48,076 nucleotides of DNA from an uncultured bacterium (GCA_947177425.1 CAMWUN010000025.1:1-48076), one strand, 5' to 3'. Shown: positions 8,756-17,679, numbered from the stretch's first letter. A program made the numbers and translations. The notes: generated by a model from the sequence alone, not told the origin.

Positions 8756-9661
8756 TTATTTCCCTTTCTTCTCCATGCCGGGGCTGACCATTGCAAGAAA
8801 TTCCTCCGCAGCCCTTGAAGTATAACCGCCCGCTTCCGTCACAATACAGATATTTCTTTTGGGGATAATCTTATTGAACCGGAGTTCAAACAGCCTGCCG
8901 TCTTCTAAATATTCCTCCGCAAAATCCCGCACCACACTGCCCACCCCCAAACTCCGCAGGGCAAACTGCACAATCATGTCGCTGGTGGCAAGCTCAAACT
9001 CTGGCTGAAGCTTTACCCCGTTCTGCCCGAGAAATTCATCCATATACTGTTTGGTGCTTGTCCTGCCTTCAAGAGATATAATAGGAAGCTTTTCCAGTTC
9101 CTGCAAATCCAGCATATGATTTTTGTACTGCATAAACTTCCGTCCCGCTACAAACACATCCTCGATTTCCTTTACCGGAATCATCTGGAATTCTCCCGCC
9201 TTTGCCAAAGGCGTACTAACCGCCCCAAAGTCTATTTTCCCCTGCCGCAAAAGGCTTAACGTCTCCGGCGTGGGCGCGTTCGTCACCGTCACCCTGATTT
9301 TCGGAAACCGTTCATGGTACTCCTCCAAAAAGGGAAGCAGATAGTACTTAAGCGTCATATCGCTTGCCCCGATTTTCAGTTCCCCGTACTCAAGGGAAAT
9401 CATGGAAGAAAGTTTTTTCTCCCCCAGCGCAATCTGCTCATAACCATTCTTCACATATTCATACAGAACCTGCCCTTCAGGCGTCAGCCTGATTCCCCTT
9501 GAAGAACGCACAAAAAGCTTTGCCCCCAAAGCCCTCTCAAGCTGCTTCATTGCCTGGCTCACCGCAGGCTGGGAAATAGAAAGTTCCGCCGCTGCCAGCG
9601 TCAGGCTGCCGCTCTTAGCCGCATAATAAAATACTTTGTAATACTCCAGATTTTCCGTCAT
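8756..9661 (-). CDS. LysR-family transcriptional regulator
   Basis: The product of 301 residues is the standard LysR length. The N-terminal winged helix-turn-helix (about residues 5-64) carries the signature AAAELSISQPAVSQAMKQLE, and RLTPEGQVLYEYV follows at the domain edge. Residues 90-295 form the periplasmic-binding-protein-like co-inducer domain. The ligand cannot be predicted. LysR proteins often control a divergent neighbour, but here the gene upstream (9981-10829) runs in the same direction, so the target may be itself, the HAD gene or something distant. GGGGGC precedes the ATG by about five bases. Confidence 0.9.
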   Translation of the reverse strand: MTENLEYYKVFYYAAKSGSLTLAAAELSISQPAVSQAMKQLERALGAKLFVRSSRGIRLTPEGQVLYEYVKNGYEQIALGEKKLSSMISLEYGELKIGASDMTLKYYLLPFLEEYHERFPKIRVTVTNAPTPETLSLLRQGKIDFGAVSTPLAKAGEFQMIPVKEIEDVFVAGRKFMQYKNHMLDLQELEKLPIISLEGRTSTKQYMDEFLGQNGVKLQPEFELATSDMIVQFALRSLGVGSVVRDFAEEYLEDGRLFELRFNKIIPKRNICIVTEAGGYTSRAAEEFLAMVSPGMEKKGK

Positions 9662-9724
9662 CCTACGCCCCCTGCCGCTCCATCCGCTGGACTGTTCAAA
9701 GGCATCCTATAGATACACCATAAC

Positions 9725-9754
9725 ATTGTAGTATAAACCTACTGTAAATTGCAA
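9725..9754 (-). promoter_or_regulatory. Promoter of the LysR gene
   Basis: TTGCAA (9749-9754) and TACAAT (9725-9730), 18 bases apart on the minus strand, lie about 65 bases before the LysR start. The match to sigma-A consensus is good. Confidence 0.55.
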
Positions 9755-9833
9755 CCCTCAATAAAAAATCGTCGCCCGGCTGCGCATTCTACCTAAGCGG
9801 TTTACGATGTCGGAATTTCCTATTATATAAAAT

Positions 9834-9863
9834 AACCGCCAGACTTTTATCAGTCTGACGGTT
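9834..9863 (-). terminator. Likely terminator of importer operon 1
   Basis: An 11-bp stem with one mismatch (AACCGTCAGAC / GTCTGGCGGTT on the minus strand) is followed by ATTTTATAT, a modest U-rich tail. It lies about 120 bases after the last permease stop. Confidence 0.55.
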
Positions 9864-9898
9864 CTGAATTTCTTTTTCTGTCTCCAGGGTGTTGCTAT

Positions 9899-9927
9899 GT
9901 GGCGGAATCCGGTATGTTTTCCGCCAC
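9899..9927. other. Perfect 9-bp hairpin downstream of importer operon 1
   Basis: GTGGCGGAA and TTCCGCCAC are exact inverse complements around an 11-base loop. No U-run follows on either strand, so it looks more like an mRNA 3' stabiliser or processing site in front of the terminator at 9834-9863. Confidence 0.45.
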
Positions 9928-9980
9928 TGCAACGGGAGTACAGGTATTGTCTAATTGGATTTATCCAAATTAAACCACAT

Positions 9981-10829
9981 TCAGCCTTTTACGGCGCCTG
10001 CCACAACACCTTCGATGATGTACTTCTGACAGGTCAGATAGAAAATGATAATAGGAATAATGGAAAGCACCAGCATAGCCATCAGCGCGCCCATATCCTT
10101 ATTTCCGTTAGATCCTACCAGCATCTGTACCACCACAGGGATTGTCTTATACTTGGTGCTGATACCGATTACAAGGTAAGGAAGCAGGAAATCGTTCCAA
10201 ATCCACATGGCATTTAAAATTGCCACTGTGATAGCTGTGGGTTTTAGAATCGGGAAAACTACCTTAAAGTAGTTCTGCAAAGGGGTACACCCGTCAATCA
10301 TGGATGCCTCCTCAATGTCAATAGGTACCGACTTAATAAAGCCTGCAAACATAAATACGGAAAGACCAGCGCCGAATCCCAGATAAAGGACGCACATACC
10401 TATGGGATTTTTCAGATGGAATGTATCTGCCAGGGAAGACATTGTAAACATTACCATCTGGAAAGGCACGATCATTGAAAATACAAACATGTAGTAAAGA
10501 GCCTGTGTCACTTTCGTCTTTACTCTGGTGATATAGTATGCTGTCATGGAAGTAAAAAGTATAATGAGCAGCACAGACACAATCGTAATAAAGAATGACC
10601 AGCCGATTGCAGACAAAAGCCCTGTCTTAACCAGACCATTCACATAGTTGCTCAGGCCGGAAAAGGTTTCGCCTGTAGGCAGGGAAAAGGGATCTTTACT
10701 GATAAAAAATTTACCCTTAAAGGAGTTATTTAATATAAAGAACAAAGGATATAATACAACTACCGCAACCACAAACAGAATCACAAACAAAATGGAATTG
10801 GTGGTTCTTGTTTTCTTATTCTGTATCAT
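9981..10829 (-). CDS. Carbohydrate ABC transporter permease (MalG type)
   Basis: The product of 282 residues has six predicted membrane helices and the inner-membrane permease EAA loop (EEASMIDGCTPLQNYFKVVF), where the ATPase docks. Length and the C-terminal EGVVAGAVKG match MalG/UgpE-type sugar permeases. It pairs with the MalF-type permease just upstream; the two genes share the A of TAATG, with GGAGGTGGAGCAG upstream. The operon has no ATPase gene, as is normal in Firmicutes that use a shared MsmX-type ATPase. The substrate is a mono- or oligosaccharide, not determinable from the permease. Confidence 0.93.
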   Translation of the reverse strand: MIQNKKTRTTNSILFVILFVVAVVVLYPLFFILNNSFKGKFFISKDPFSLPTGETFSGLSNYVNGLVKTGLLSAIGWSFFITIVSVLLIILFTSMTAYYITRVKTKVTQALYYMFVFSMIVPFQMVMFTMSSLADTFHLKNPIGMCVLYLGFGAGLSVFMFAGFIKSVPIDIEEASMIDGCTPLQNYFKVVFPILKPTAITVAILNAMWIWNDFLLPYLVIGISTKYKTIPVVVQMLVGSNGNKDMGALMAMLVLSIIPIIIFYLTCQKYIIEGVVAGAVKG

Positions 10830-11674
10830 TACTGCTCCACCTCCTTACTTCTTGTAAAGGCAAGCTGGGATATGCCGATAACAGCTACGATAATGAAAAA
10901 CATTACCGCCTTTGCCTGGCCTACTCCTTCGTATCCTGTCTTGCCATAGAATGTATCATAAATATTCAGTGCGAGCATCTGTGTCTTATCCCTGGGTGCA
11001 CCGTTTGTCAAAGCCTTATTCTGGTCGAACAGTTTAAAGCAGTTGGACAATGTCAGGAACATACAGATAGAAACAGATGACATTACCATGGGCAGTTTCA
11101 CCTTGATCAGCGTCTGCCATGCAGTGGCGCCGTCTATCTTGGCTGCTTCTATTAAATCAGTAGGAACATTCTGAAGACCTGCAATATAGATAATCATCAT
11201 GTACCCAATCATTTGCCAGTTCATCAGCACGACCAGTCCGATAAAACCGTATTTGGCATTGGAGACAATCGTCGTTTCAAATTGATATAAAATTGCATTG
11301 ATCATCTGCTGCCATGTGTAACCAAGAACAATACCGCCAATTAAGTTAGGCATAAAGAAGATCGTCCTGAAAATATTGGTGCCCTTGATTTTCCTTGTAA
11401 GTAAAAGCGCCAGTGTAAAGGCCAGCAGATTGATTGTGATAATACATACGATGGTAAATCCTACCGTGAAAAGCAGCGCCCTTGTGAAACCCTGGCTGCT
11501 GCTGAATGCCAGTATGTAATTTTTTAAGCCTACCCACTTTGCATTGCTGACTGTCGTAAACTCACAGAAAGATAAGTATACGCCCTGTGCAAAGGGTATA
11601 ATAAATGCAAACGCAAATGCGATAATTGTTGGAACGGTAAATACTACAAAATATTTTTTTAGTGTTTTCTCCAT
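10829..11674 (-). CDS. Carbohydrate ABC transporter permease (MalF type)
   Basis: The product of 281 residues has six helices and the EAA motif EAAKIDGATAWQTLIKVKLP. I set the start at the ATG at 11674, which has GGGAG eight to nine bases upstream; a longer in-frame start at 11719 would run into the intercistronic hairpin. It is the second gene of the importer operon, 69 bases after the binding-protein gene, with a terminator-like hairpin between. It forms the membrane channel with the MalG-type partner. Confidence 0.92.
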   Translation of the reverse strand: MEKTLKKYFVVFTVPTIIAFAFAFIIPFAQGVYLSFCEFTTVSNAKWVGLKNYILAFSSSQGFTRALLFTVGFTIVCIITINLLAFTLALLLTRKIKGTNIFRTIFFMPNLIGGIVLGYTWQQMINAILYQFETTIVSNAKYGFIGLVVLMNWQMIGYMMIIYIAGLQNVPTDLIEAAKIDGATAWQTLIKVKLPMVMSSVSICMFLTLSNCFKLFDQNKALTNGAPRDKTQMLALNIYDTFYGKTGYEGVGQAKAVMFFIIVAVIGISQLAFTRSKEVEQ

Positions 11675-11692
11675 ACCTGCAACTCCCTTTTT

Positions 11693-11723
11693 AAAAACCT
11701 CCTGCAGCCTTAGCTGCAAGAGG
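11693..11723 (-). terminator. Intercistronic terminator/attenuator after binding protein 1
   Basis: On the minus strand an 11-bp stem (CCTCTTGCAGC / GCTGCAGGAGG, one G-U) with a 4-base loop is followed directly by TTTTT. It sits between the binding-protein and permease genes and should partially terminate transcription, giving more binding protein than permease. Confidence 0.7.
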
Positions 11724-11743
11724 CCCTCATCATCATTTACTAC

Positions 11744-13159
11744 TTATTTAGTTGCTGCTTTTTCTTCAGCCCATCTTGTCACTACTGTGTTTGCAACTTC
11801 ATCCCATGTCATATTGCCGTTGCAGTATTCAAGAAGCGCTGCACCGAAATCGTCCTTGAAATCCTGGCTGGGGAATGTTGTGAAGTTCCAGCTTACGCTT
11901 GTCTTTCCATTCTCCATGTATCTGAACATTTCTTTTGCCAGAGGATCCTGAGGCTTCTCATTGTCGCCGAATGTTGAGAAAGGAGCGGCATTTCCTAATG
12001 AGTTAACCATGTAATCCTTGCCTTCTGCGGAGGAAACCATCCAGTTTACAAAATCAAGTGTAGCTTTCTGGTTTGCTTCAGATGTCTGGCTGTTTACACA
12101 CCAGAAGTTCTCTGTACCTGTACATAAGCCCTGGCTTGCTTCGCCTGCAATGCCTGTGTAGATAGGCATAAACTTAACGTTTGCTTCTTCTACAGTGTTT
12201 CCGTCAACGCCTGCAATCTGGCCCCATCCCCAGTTACCATTCTGAACCATTGCACACTGTCCAAGTGCAAATTCACCCATGGAGTCTGTTACGGACTTGC
12301 TTCCTAATAATGTAGGAGCGCATGTGGAGTTGTTGATGTATAAGTCGAAGATGTTCTTGAAATTCTCGCTGTATGTAAAATCAATTTCATCCAGGTCGCT
12401 GACACCTTTATCCTTGTATTCATAGAATACAGGAATATTTGCAAGGTGTGTCTGCCATCTCCAGTCCTCGCCGGGAAGAAGGGATGTGCATGCAAATACG
12501 CCTTCAATTCCTAAATCATCCTTCTTAGCCTGCATATCTTCAACAACTGCTTTAAATTTATCAAAGCTGTCAATCTCGTCTACGCTTGCAACCACAGCGC
12601 CGTCCATTGCAAAGTATGCCTGCATAATTGCATCATTGTAAATAACACCGTAAGACTCAACTGTGTAAGGAATTCCGTAAACGCCGTCGCCGTCGGTAAT
12701 TGCAAGGCTCTTATCAGATAAGTTGTTGTATAAATCAGAATCTTTCAGATCCATGCAGTAATCTTTCCATGAATTGTAACCGACCGGTCCGTTAATCTGG
12801 AATAATGTAGGCGCGTCAGATCCTGCAATTTCAGATTTAAGGACTTCCTCATAAGTACCGCTTGCTGCTGTAACAACCTTCACAGGCACGCCTGTTACTT
12901 CTGTGTAAGCTGCTGCAATCTGTTGCCACTGCTCATCTACTTCGGGCTTGAAGTTCAGATAGTATACAGAGCCGCCTTCTGCGCTGCCTTCCGTCTGTGC
13001 AGGCGCTTCTGCCTCTGCCGGAGCTTCCTCCTGTGCAGGCGCTTCTGCCTCTTCTGCCTTGGCAGGTGTTTCTGCTTTGTCACTGCTTCCGCCGCAGCCA
13101 ATCAGCATGCTGGAAATCATTGTGACACAAAGTAATGCGCTAATTACTTTCTTTTTCAT
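11744..13159 (-). CDS. Extracellular sugar-binding lipoprotein of ABC importer 1
   Basis: The product of 471 residues starts with a lipoprotein signal peptide, MKKKVISALLCVTMISSM, ending in the lipobox LIGC; the lipidated Cys is about residue 22. A flexible Ala/Glu/Pro-rich linker follows (about 27-60). The rest is a family-1 extracellular solute-binding fold that captures a carbohydrate and delivers it to the two permeases downstream. The ATG at 13159 is chosen because of AAGGAGG upstream and the signal peptide; the longer frame to 13291 would translate the hexamer repeat and is rejected. The gene has its own promoter with an inverted repeat and a repetitive leader. The sugar is unknown; the nearby beta-mannosidase makes mannosides a guess only. 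Confidence 0.92.
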   Translation of the reverse strand: MKKKVISALLCVTMISSMLIGCGGSSDKAETPAKAEEAEAPAQEEAPAEAEAPAQTEGSAEGGSVYYLNFKPEVDEQWQQIAAAYTEVTGVPVKVVTAASGTYEEVLKSEIAGSDAPTLFQINGPVGYNSWKDYCMDLKDSDLYNNLSDKSLAITDGDGVYGIPYTVESYGVIYNDAIMQAYFAMDGAVVASVDEIDSFDKFKAVVEDMQAKKDDLGIEGVFACTSLLPGEDWRWQTHLANIPVFYEYKDKGVSDLDEIDFTYSENFKNIFDLYINNSTCAPTLLGSKSVTDSMGEFALGQCAMVQNGNWGWGQIAGVDGNTVEEANVKFMPIYTGIAGEASQGLCTGTENFWCVNSQTSEANQKATLDFVNWMVSSAEGKDYMVNSLGNAAPFSTFGDNEKPQDPLAKEMFRYMENGKTSVSWNFTTFPSQDFKDDFGAALLEYCNGNMTWDEVANTVVTRWAEEKAATK

Positions 13160-13220
13160 AATAATACCTTTCCTCCTTAATAGAAAATAAATTTGGGTTT
13201 TGGAAACATTCCGGTATTTC

Positions 13221-13268
13221 CGGTATCGGTTTCGGTAACGATATCGGTACCGTTGTCGGTAACGTTTC
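13221..13268. repeat. Array of degenerate CG-phased hexamers in the leader of binding protein 1
   Basis: Eight consecutive in-register hexamers read on the plus strand CGGTAT, CGGTTT, CGGTAA, CGATAT, CGGTAC, CGTTGT, CGGTAA, CGTTTC. A further CGGTAT lies three bases out of register at 13212-13217. The array contains overlapping palindromes (CGATATCG, CGGTACCG, AACGTT). It lies between the predicted transcription start (about 13275) and the ribosome site, so it is in the mRNA leader. It could be a cluster of LacI-type operator half-sites or a structured leader. Confidence 0.75.
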
Positions 13269-13281
13269 CGAGCACATATTA

Positions 13282-13310
13282 AAGATATCACCTATCACAA
13301 ATAAATGCAA
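13282..13310 (-). promoter_or_regulatory. Promoter of importer operon 1
   Basis: TTGCAT (13305-13310) and TATCTT (13282-13287) are 17 bases apart on the minus strand. They fall inside an inverted repeat whose arms ATCACCTA (13287-13294) and TAGGTGAT (13311-13318) flank the spacer and the -35, an arrangement expected of an operator. Confidence 0.55.
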
Positions 13311-13318
13311 TAGGTGAT
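13287..13318. promoter_or_regulatory. Inverted repeat overlapping the importer 1 promoter (candidate operator)
   Basis: Perfect 8-bp arms ATCACCTA and TAGGTGAT are separated by 16 bases, with centres 24 bp apart (a little over two helical turns). The left arm touches the -10 and the right arm abuts the -35, so a dimeric repressor bound here would block polymerase. The regulator is not identifiable. Confidence 0.5.
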
Positions 13319-13332
13319 TTTGTTTTTTTAGT

Positions 13333-13363
13333 AATTTCGGCATTTTCGCAAATTTCCGAAATT
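13333..13363. other. Hairpin between carB and importer operon 1
   Basis: AATTTCGG (13333-13340) and CCGAAATT (13356-13363) form an 8-bp stem. A T-run (ATTATTTTTTG) follows on the plus strand, and only A-rich sequence follows on the minus strand. It therefore looks like a terminator for plus-strand (antisense) transcripts, although it lies just after the carB stop. Confidence 0.35.
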
Positions 13364-13400
13364 ATTTTTTGTCTATTCTGCACAAGGCTTTCTGTTGGAT

Positions 13401-16400
13401 TTAAAGGGATGCCACGTCAATCAGTGTAAACTGGTCATTTGCATTTTCCAGGCTGGTAACAAGGGCTCTTGCCGTGTCCATGGCCGTGATACAGTTCACT
13501 CCTGTCTCAATAGAAGTCCTTCTGATTAAAAATCCATCCCTGGATTTGTCCCTCCCCTGGGTAGGGGTATCTATCACAAGGTCAATCCTGTGTCCCAGTA
13601 TCAAATCCATCACTGTAGGCGACTCCTGGGAAATCTTGTTGACCTTGCGCGCCCTGACCCCGGCCTCATTTAAGGCGGCGGCCGTGCTTCTGGTAGCATA
13701 AATCTTATAGCCAAGCTTTTCAAACCTGCGCCCGATTTCCACTGCCTCCCCCTTATCCGCATCTTTTACGGTAATAATCATCTGTTTATGTTTAGGCAGA
13801 TCCACTCCTGCCCCAAGAAACGCTTTGTATAAGGCTTCGTTGAAGGTTCTTGCAATTCCCAGACATTCCCCGGTAGATTTCATTTCAGGCCCCAGGCTTA
13901 TCTCTGCCCCTCTGATTTTTTCAAAGGAAAATACAGGCATTTTAACTGCAAAGTAATCCGCCTCCTTCTGGAGCCCCGGCTCATACCCCAGTTCTTTAAT
14001 GGTTTTACCCATGATCACTCCGGCGGCCAGATCCACAATGGGTATACCTGTCACTTTGCTGATATAGGGCACCGTACGGGACGAACGGGGATTTACCTCT
14101 ATTACATAGACATCCTCGCCAATAGCGATAAACTGGATATTGATAAGCCCCTTTACATGGAGGGCCTTCGCAAGCCTTCTGGTGTACTCGGCAATCTTTT
14201 CCTTGACACTGCCGGAAATGGTAGGCGCCGGGTAAACCGAAATGCTGTCGCCGGAATGGACGCCGGTCCGCTCAATATGCTCCATAATGCCGGGTATCAG
14301 AATATCTGTGCCATCGCAGACCGCATCCACCTCGATTTCTTTTCCCTGCAGATATTTATCCACCAGAATAGGATGATCCTGGGCAATCCGGTTAATAATA
14401 TCCATAAATTCCTCAATTTCTTCATCGGAAATGGCAATCTGCATCCCCTGTCCCCCTAAAACATAGGAGGGACGCACCAGCACCGGATACCCCAGCCTGC
14501 CAGCCACTTCTTTTGCCTCTTCTGCGGTATAGACAGTGCCCCCTGCCGCCCGGGGGATCCGGGTCTGTTCCAGAATTTTGTCAAAAAGCTCCCGATCTTC
14601 CGCTGCGTCCACATCTTCCGCCCTGGTTCCCAAAATAGGAACACCCATCTTTATAAGGCTCTGGGTCAGTTTAATGGCAGTCTGTCCGCCGAACTGCACC
14701 ACTGCCCCGTCAGGCTTTTCTATATTGACAATACTCTCCACATCTTCCGGCGTGAGCGGTTCAAAATAAAGTTTGTCTGCAATATCAAAATCCGTGCTTA
14801 CCGTCTCCGGGTTGTTGTTGATTATAACCGTTTCGTATCCTGCTTTGGCAAAGGCCCAGGTTGCATGGACGGAGCAGTAATCGAACTCAATGCCCTGCCC
14901 GATACGGATAGGGCCGGAGCCAAGCACCAGTACCTTTTTAGGCGGATTGGTTTTGACCGCTTCGTTTTCACTGCCGTACACGGAATAATAATAGGGTGTA
15001 CTGGCCTCAAACTCTGCGGCGCATGTGTCTACCATTTTGTAAGCAGCCACAATGCCATTGTCATAACGCATCTGCTTAATCTCTTCTTCCTTCATACCTG
15101 CCAGTCTTGCAATAACACTGTCCGGGAATTCAATGCGCTTTGCTTCCTTTAATAACTCTATGGTGAGAGGCCCTTTTTCCAGCGCCTGCTCCATCTCCAC
15201 CAAAATGGCAATTTTGTCAATGAACCAGTAATCAATCATGGTAAGTTCATGAATGGCTGCATAATCAACCCCTTTGCGAAGGGCCTGGGCAATCACATAA
15301 ATCCGCTGATCGTCTACGACTTTCAGCCTTTCCATCAGCTCTTCCGTTGACAGAGCGCTGAAATCATAGTCCAGCAGGCACTCTACATGCTGCTCAAGGG
15401 AACGTATTGCCTTCATAAGCGCTCCTTCAAAGTTATCGCAGATGCTCATCACTTCCCCGGTGGCTTTCATCTGGGTAGTCAATGTCCTTTTTGCCGTAAT
15501 AAATTTGTCAAAAGGCAGTCTTGGCAGCTTCACCACGCAATAGTCCAGAACCGGTTCAAAGCTTGCATAGGTCTTACCTGTAATGGCATTTTTAATCTCG
15601 TCCAGGGTATATCCTAAGGCTATCTTGGCTGCTACCTTGGCAATAGGGTATCCGGTAGCCTTGCTTGCCAGCGCGGAAGAACGGCTGACACGGGGATTTA
15701 CCTCAATGACACAATACTCAAAGCTTGTAGGATGAAGGGCAAACTGCACATTACATCCCCCTGTAATCTGAAGTTCGTTGATAATATTTAAAGCCGAGGA
15801 CCGGAGCATCTGGTATTCCTTATCCCCAAGCGTCTGGGAAGGGGCTACCACGATACTGTCCCCTGTGTGAACGCCCACCGGGTCAATATTTTCCATGTTG
15901 CAGACGGTGATGCAGTTGCCCGCCCCGTCCCGCATAACCTCATACTCAATTTCCTTCCATCCGGCAATACAGCGTTCTACAAGAACCTGTCCTACACGGG
16001 AAAGGCGCAGGCCGTTTTCAAGGATGCCCTCCAGTTCTTCCTGATTGTGGGCAATCCCGCCGCCGGAGCCGCCTAAGGTATAGGCAGGGCGCAGAACCAC
16101 CGGATAGCCTATGGCGCTGGTAAAGGCCACGCCCTCTTCCACTGTCTCCACAACCTTTGAGGCGGCGCACGGCTCACCTATTTTTTCCATGGTGTCCTTA
16201 AACTCCTGCCTGTCCTCGGCTTTCTTTATGGTAGCCGCTGTGGTTCCAAGGAGTTTCACCTGATGTGATGCAAGAAAACCGGACTCTTCCAGTTCCATGC
16301 CCAGGTTCAGGCCGGCCTGTCCTCCCAGGGTAGGCAGGATACTGTCAGGCTTTTCTTTTTCTATAATCTGTTCCAGAACCCTTGCAGTCAAAGGTTCTAT

Positions 16401-16595
16401 ATAGACTTTATCCGCAATATTCTTGTCTGTCATAATGGTGGCCGGATTGGAGTTTACTAAAATTACCTCCACCCCTTCCTCCTTAAGGGAACGGCATGCC
16501 TGGGTTCCCGCATAATCAAATTCCGCCGCCTGCCCAATGACAATCGGGCCGGACCCTATCACCATGACTCTTTTAACTTCTGGATTCTTAGGCAT
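13401..16595 (-). CDS. carB: Carbamoyl-phosphate synthase large subunit
   Basis: The product of 1064 residues is full length. It makes carbamoyl phosphate from bicarbonate, ammonia and two ATP, for pyrimidine and arginine synthesis. Two homologous ATP-grasp halves are visible: the first begins VMVIGSGPIVIGQAAEFDYAG, the second (about residue 555) VLVLGSGPIRIGQGIEFDYC. Each is followed by the SNPATIMTD / NNPETVSTD nucleotide-binding segments and the EVNPRVSRSSALASKATGYP / EVNPRSSRTVPYISKVTGIP metal-binding motifs. The C-terminal MGS-like allosteric domain (about 930-1064) has the TQGRDKSRDGFLIRR region. The gene overlaps carA by 8 bases and is co-transcribed with it. Confidence 0.98.
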   Translation of the reverse strand: MPKNPEVKRVMVIGSGPIVIGQAAEFDYAGTQACRSLKEEGVEVILVNSNPATIMTDKNIADKVYIEPLTARVLEQIIEKEKPDSILPTLGGQAGLNLGMELEESGFLASHQVKLLGTTAATIKKAEDRQEFKDTMEKIGEPCAASKVVETVEEGVAFTSAIGYPVVLRPAYTLGGSGGGIAHNQEELEGILENGLRLSRVGQVLVERCIAGWKEIEYEVMRDGAGNCITVCNMENIDPVGVHTGDSIVVAPSQTLGDKEYQMLRSSALNIINELQITGGCNVQFALHPTSFEYCVIEVNPRVSRSSALASKATGYPIAKVAAKIALGYTLDEIKNAITGKTYASFEPVLDYCVVKLPRLPFDKFITAKRTLTTQMKATGEVMSICDNFEGALMKAIRSLEQHVECLLDYDFSALSTEELMERLKVVDDQRIYVIAQALRKGVDYAAIHELTMIDYWFIDKIAILVEMEQALEKGPLTIELLKEAKRIEFPDSVIARLAGMKEEEIKQMRYDNGIVAAYKMVDTCAAEFEASTPYYYSVYGSENEAVKTNPPKKVLVLGSGPIRIGQGIEFDYCSVHATWAFAKAGYETVIINNNPETVSTDFDIADKLYFEPLTPEDVESIVNIEKPDGAVVQFGGQTAIKLTQSLIKMGVPILGTRAEDVDAAEDRELFDKILEQTRIPRAAGGTVYTAEEAKEVAGRLGYPVLVRPSYVLGGQGMQIAISDEEIEEFMDIINRIAQDHPILVDKYLQGKEIEVDAVCDGTDILIPGIMEHIERTGVHSGDSISVYPAPTISGSVKEKIAEYTRRLAKALHVKGLINIQFIAIGEDVYVIEVNPRSSRTVPYISKVTGIPIVDLAAGVIMGKTIKELGYEPGLQKEADYFAVKMPVFSFEKIRGAEISLGPEMKSTGECLGIARTFNEALYKAFLGAGVDLPKHKQMIITVKDADKGEAVEIGRRFEKLGYKIYATRSTAAALNEAGVRARKVNKISQESPTVMDLILGHRIDLVIDTPTQGRDKSRDGFLIRRTSIETGVNCITAMDTARALVTSLENANDQFTLIDVASL

Positions 16596-17679
16596 TTTTC
16601 CCCACCTCCATCATTTCCAAAAATCTGTCAAATAAGTATCCTGTATCCTTGGGGCCGGGACAGGCTTCCGGGTGGAACTGCACCGTAAATATATTTTTGC
16701 CTGTGTAGGAAAGCCCCTCATTGGTTCCGTCGTTTACATTGACAAATGCCGGCACCGCAACCTTTTCATCCATTTTATCCGTATCAACCACATAGCCGTG
16801 ATTCTGGGATGATATGTACACCCGCCCGGTCTGTAAGTCTTTCACCGGATGATTGCCGCCTCTGTGCCCGTATTTCATTCTGAAAGTATCCGCCCCCATG
16901 GCAAGGGCCATGAGCTGATGCCCCAGACAGATGGCAAAAACCGCAATATCCGAATCGTACAGCTTTCTAATTTCTTTTATAATAGACGTACATTCCTTTG
17001 GATCCCCAGGGCCGTTGCTTAACATGATTCCGTCCGGCTTGCCTGCAAGAATTTCTTCCGCTTTGGTAAAGGCAGGGTACACAGTCACGTCACATCCCCT
17101 CTCCGCCAGGGATAAGGCAATATTAGCCTTGGCGCCAAGGTCAAGAAGGGCTACTTTTTTTCCGGCACTGCCGCTTTTACATTCTATTTTATATTTATGG
17201 GAACAGGTTACTTTTTCCACTACTTTTCCGGTGGTATATTCTTTTAACTTGGGGAGAATTGATGTAAGATTATAATTGACATCGGTGGTGATCATACCAT
17301 TCATGGTACCTTTTTCACGAAGAATTTTGGTAAGGGCACGGGTGTCGATGCCTGCAATGCCCGGAATATCATACTTTTCTAAAAATTCCTGAATCGTAAT
17401 ATCCTTTCGGAAATTACTTGCCATACGTGACAGTTCCCTCACAATAAAACCATCCGGCCACGCTCTTTTTGATTCCATATCTTCCAGACATACGCCATAA
17501 TTGCCGATTAAAGGATACGTCATACATACTGCCTGCCCTGCATAAGAGGGATCCGTCAGTACTTCCGGATATCCGGTCATGGAAGTATTGAACACAATCT
17601 CGCTGATAATTTCCCTTGGAGCGCCTATATGCGTCCCAGCAAAAACAGTGCCGTCTTCCAGAATTAGAAATGCTCTCAT
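16588..17679 (-). CDS. carA: Carbamoyl-phosphate synthase small (glutaminase) subunit
   Basis: The product of 363 residues hydrolyses glutamine and passes ammonia to CarB. The N-terminal CPSase small-chain domain (1-150) is followed by a class I glutamine amidotransferase domain. The catalytic triad is visible: Cys251 in FAICLGHQLMALA, and His336 and Glu338 in VQFHPEAC. The ATG is preceded by a GGGAG site. The promoter at 17724-17752 is strong. The carAB pair stands alone between two sugar importer operons with no other pyrimidine or arginine genes. I saw no clear PyrR-type leader in the short 5' region, so the specific control is unknown. Confidence 0.98.
   Translation of the reverse strand: MRAFLILEDGTVFAGTHIGAPREIISEIVFNTSMTGYPEVLTDPSYAGQAVCMTYPLIGNYGVCLEDMESKRAWPDGFIVRELSRMASNFRKDITIQEFLEKYDIPGIAGIDTRALTKILREKGTMNGMITTDVNYNLTSILPKLKEYTTGKVVEKVTCSHKYKIECKSGSAGKKVALLDLGAKANIALSLAERGCDVTVYPAFTKAEEILAGKPDGIMLSNGPGDPKECTSIIKEIRKLYDSDIAVFAICLGHQLMALAMGADTFRMKYGHRGGNHPVKDLQTGRVYISSQNHGYVVDTDKMDEKVAVPAFVNVNDGTNEGLSYTGKNIFTVQFHPEACPGPKDTGYLFDRFLEMMEVGKNA

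Larger units (their letters stand above)
9662..9980. other. Intergenic region between LysR gene and importer operon 1
   Basis: This 319-base gap holds the LysR promoter (9725-9754) and two hairpins beyond the importer operon end (9834-9863 and 9899-9927). It also holds the small inverted repeat TTGGAT/ATCCAA just after the permease stop. I see no coding sequence with a ribosome site in it. Confidence 0.6.

Noticed and set aside
9981-13159. Assignment of importer 1 as a manno-oligosaccharide transporter for the beta-mannosidase.
   Set aside because: The genes are separated by the LysR and HAD genes and terminators. Only proximity supports the link, so it was kept as a guess.
13159-13291. N-terminal extension of binding protein 1 rich in Arg and Tyr.
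   Set aside because: It is the translated hexamer leader. The lipoprotein signal peptide and AGGAGG site fix the start at 13159.
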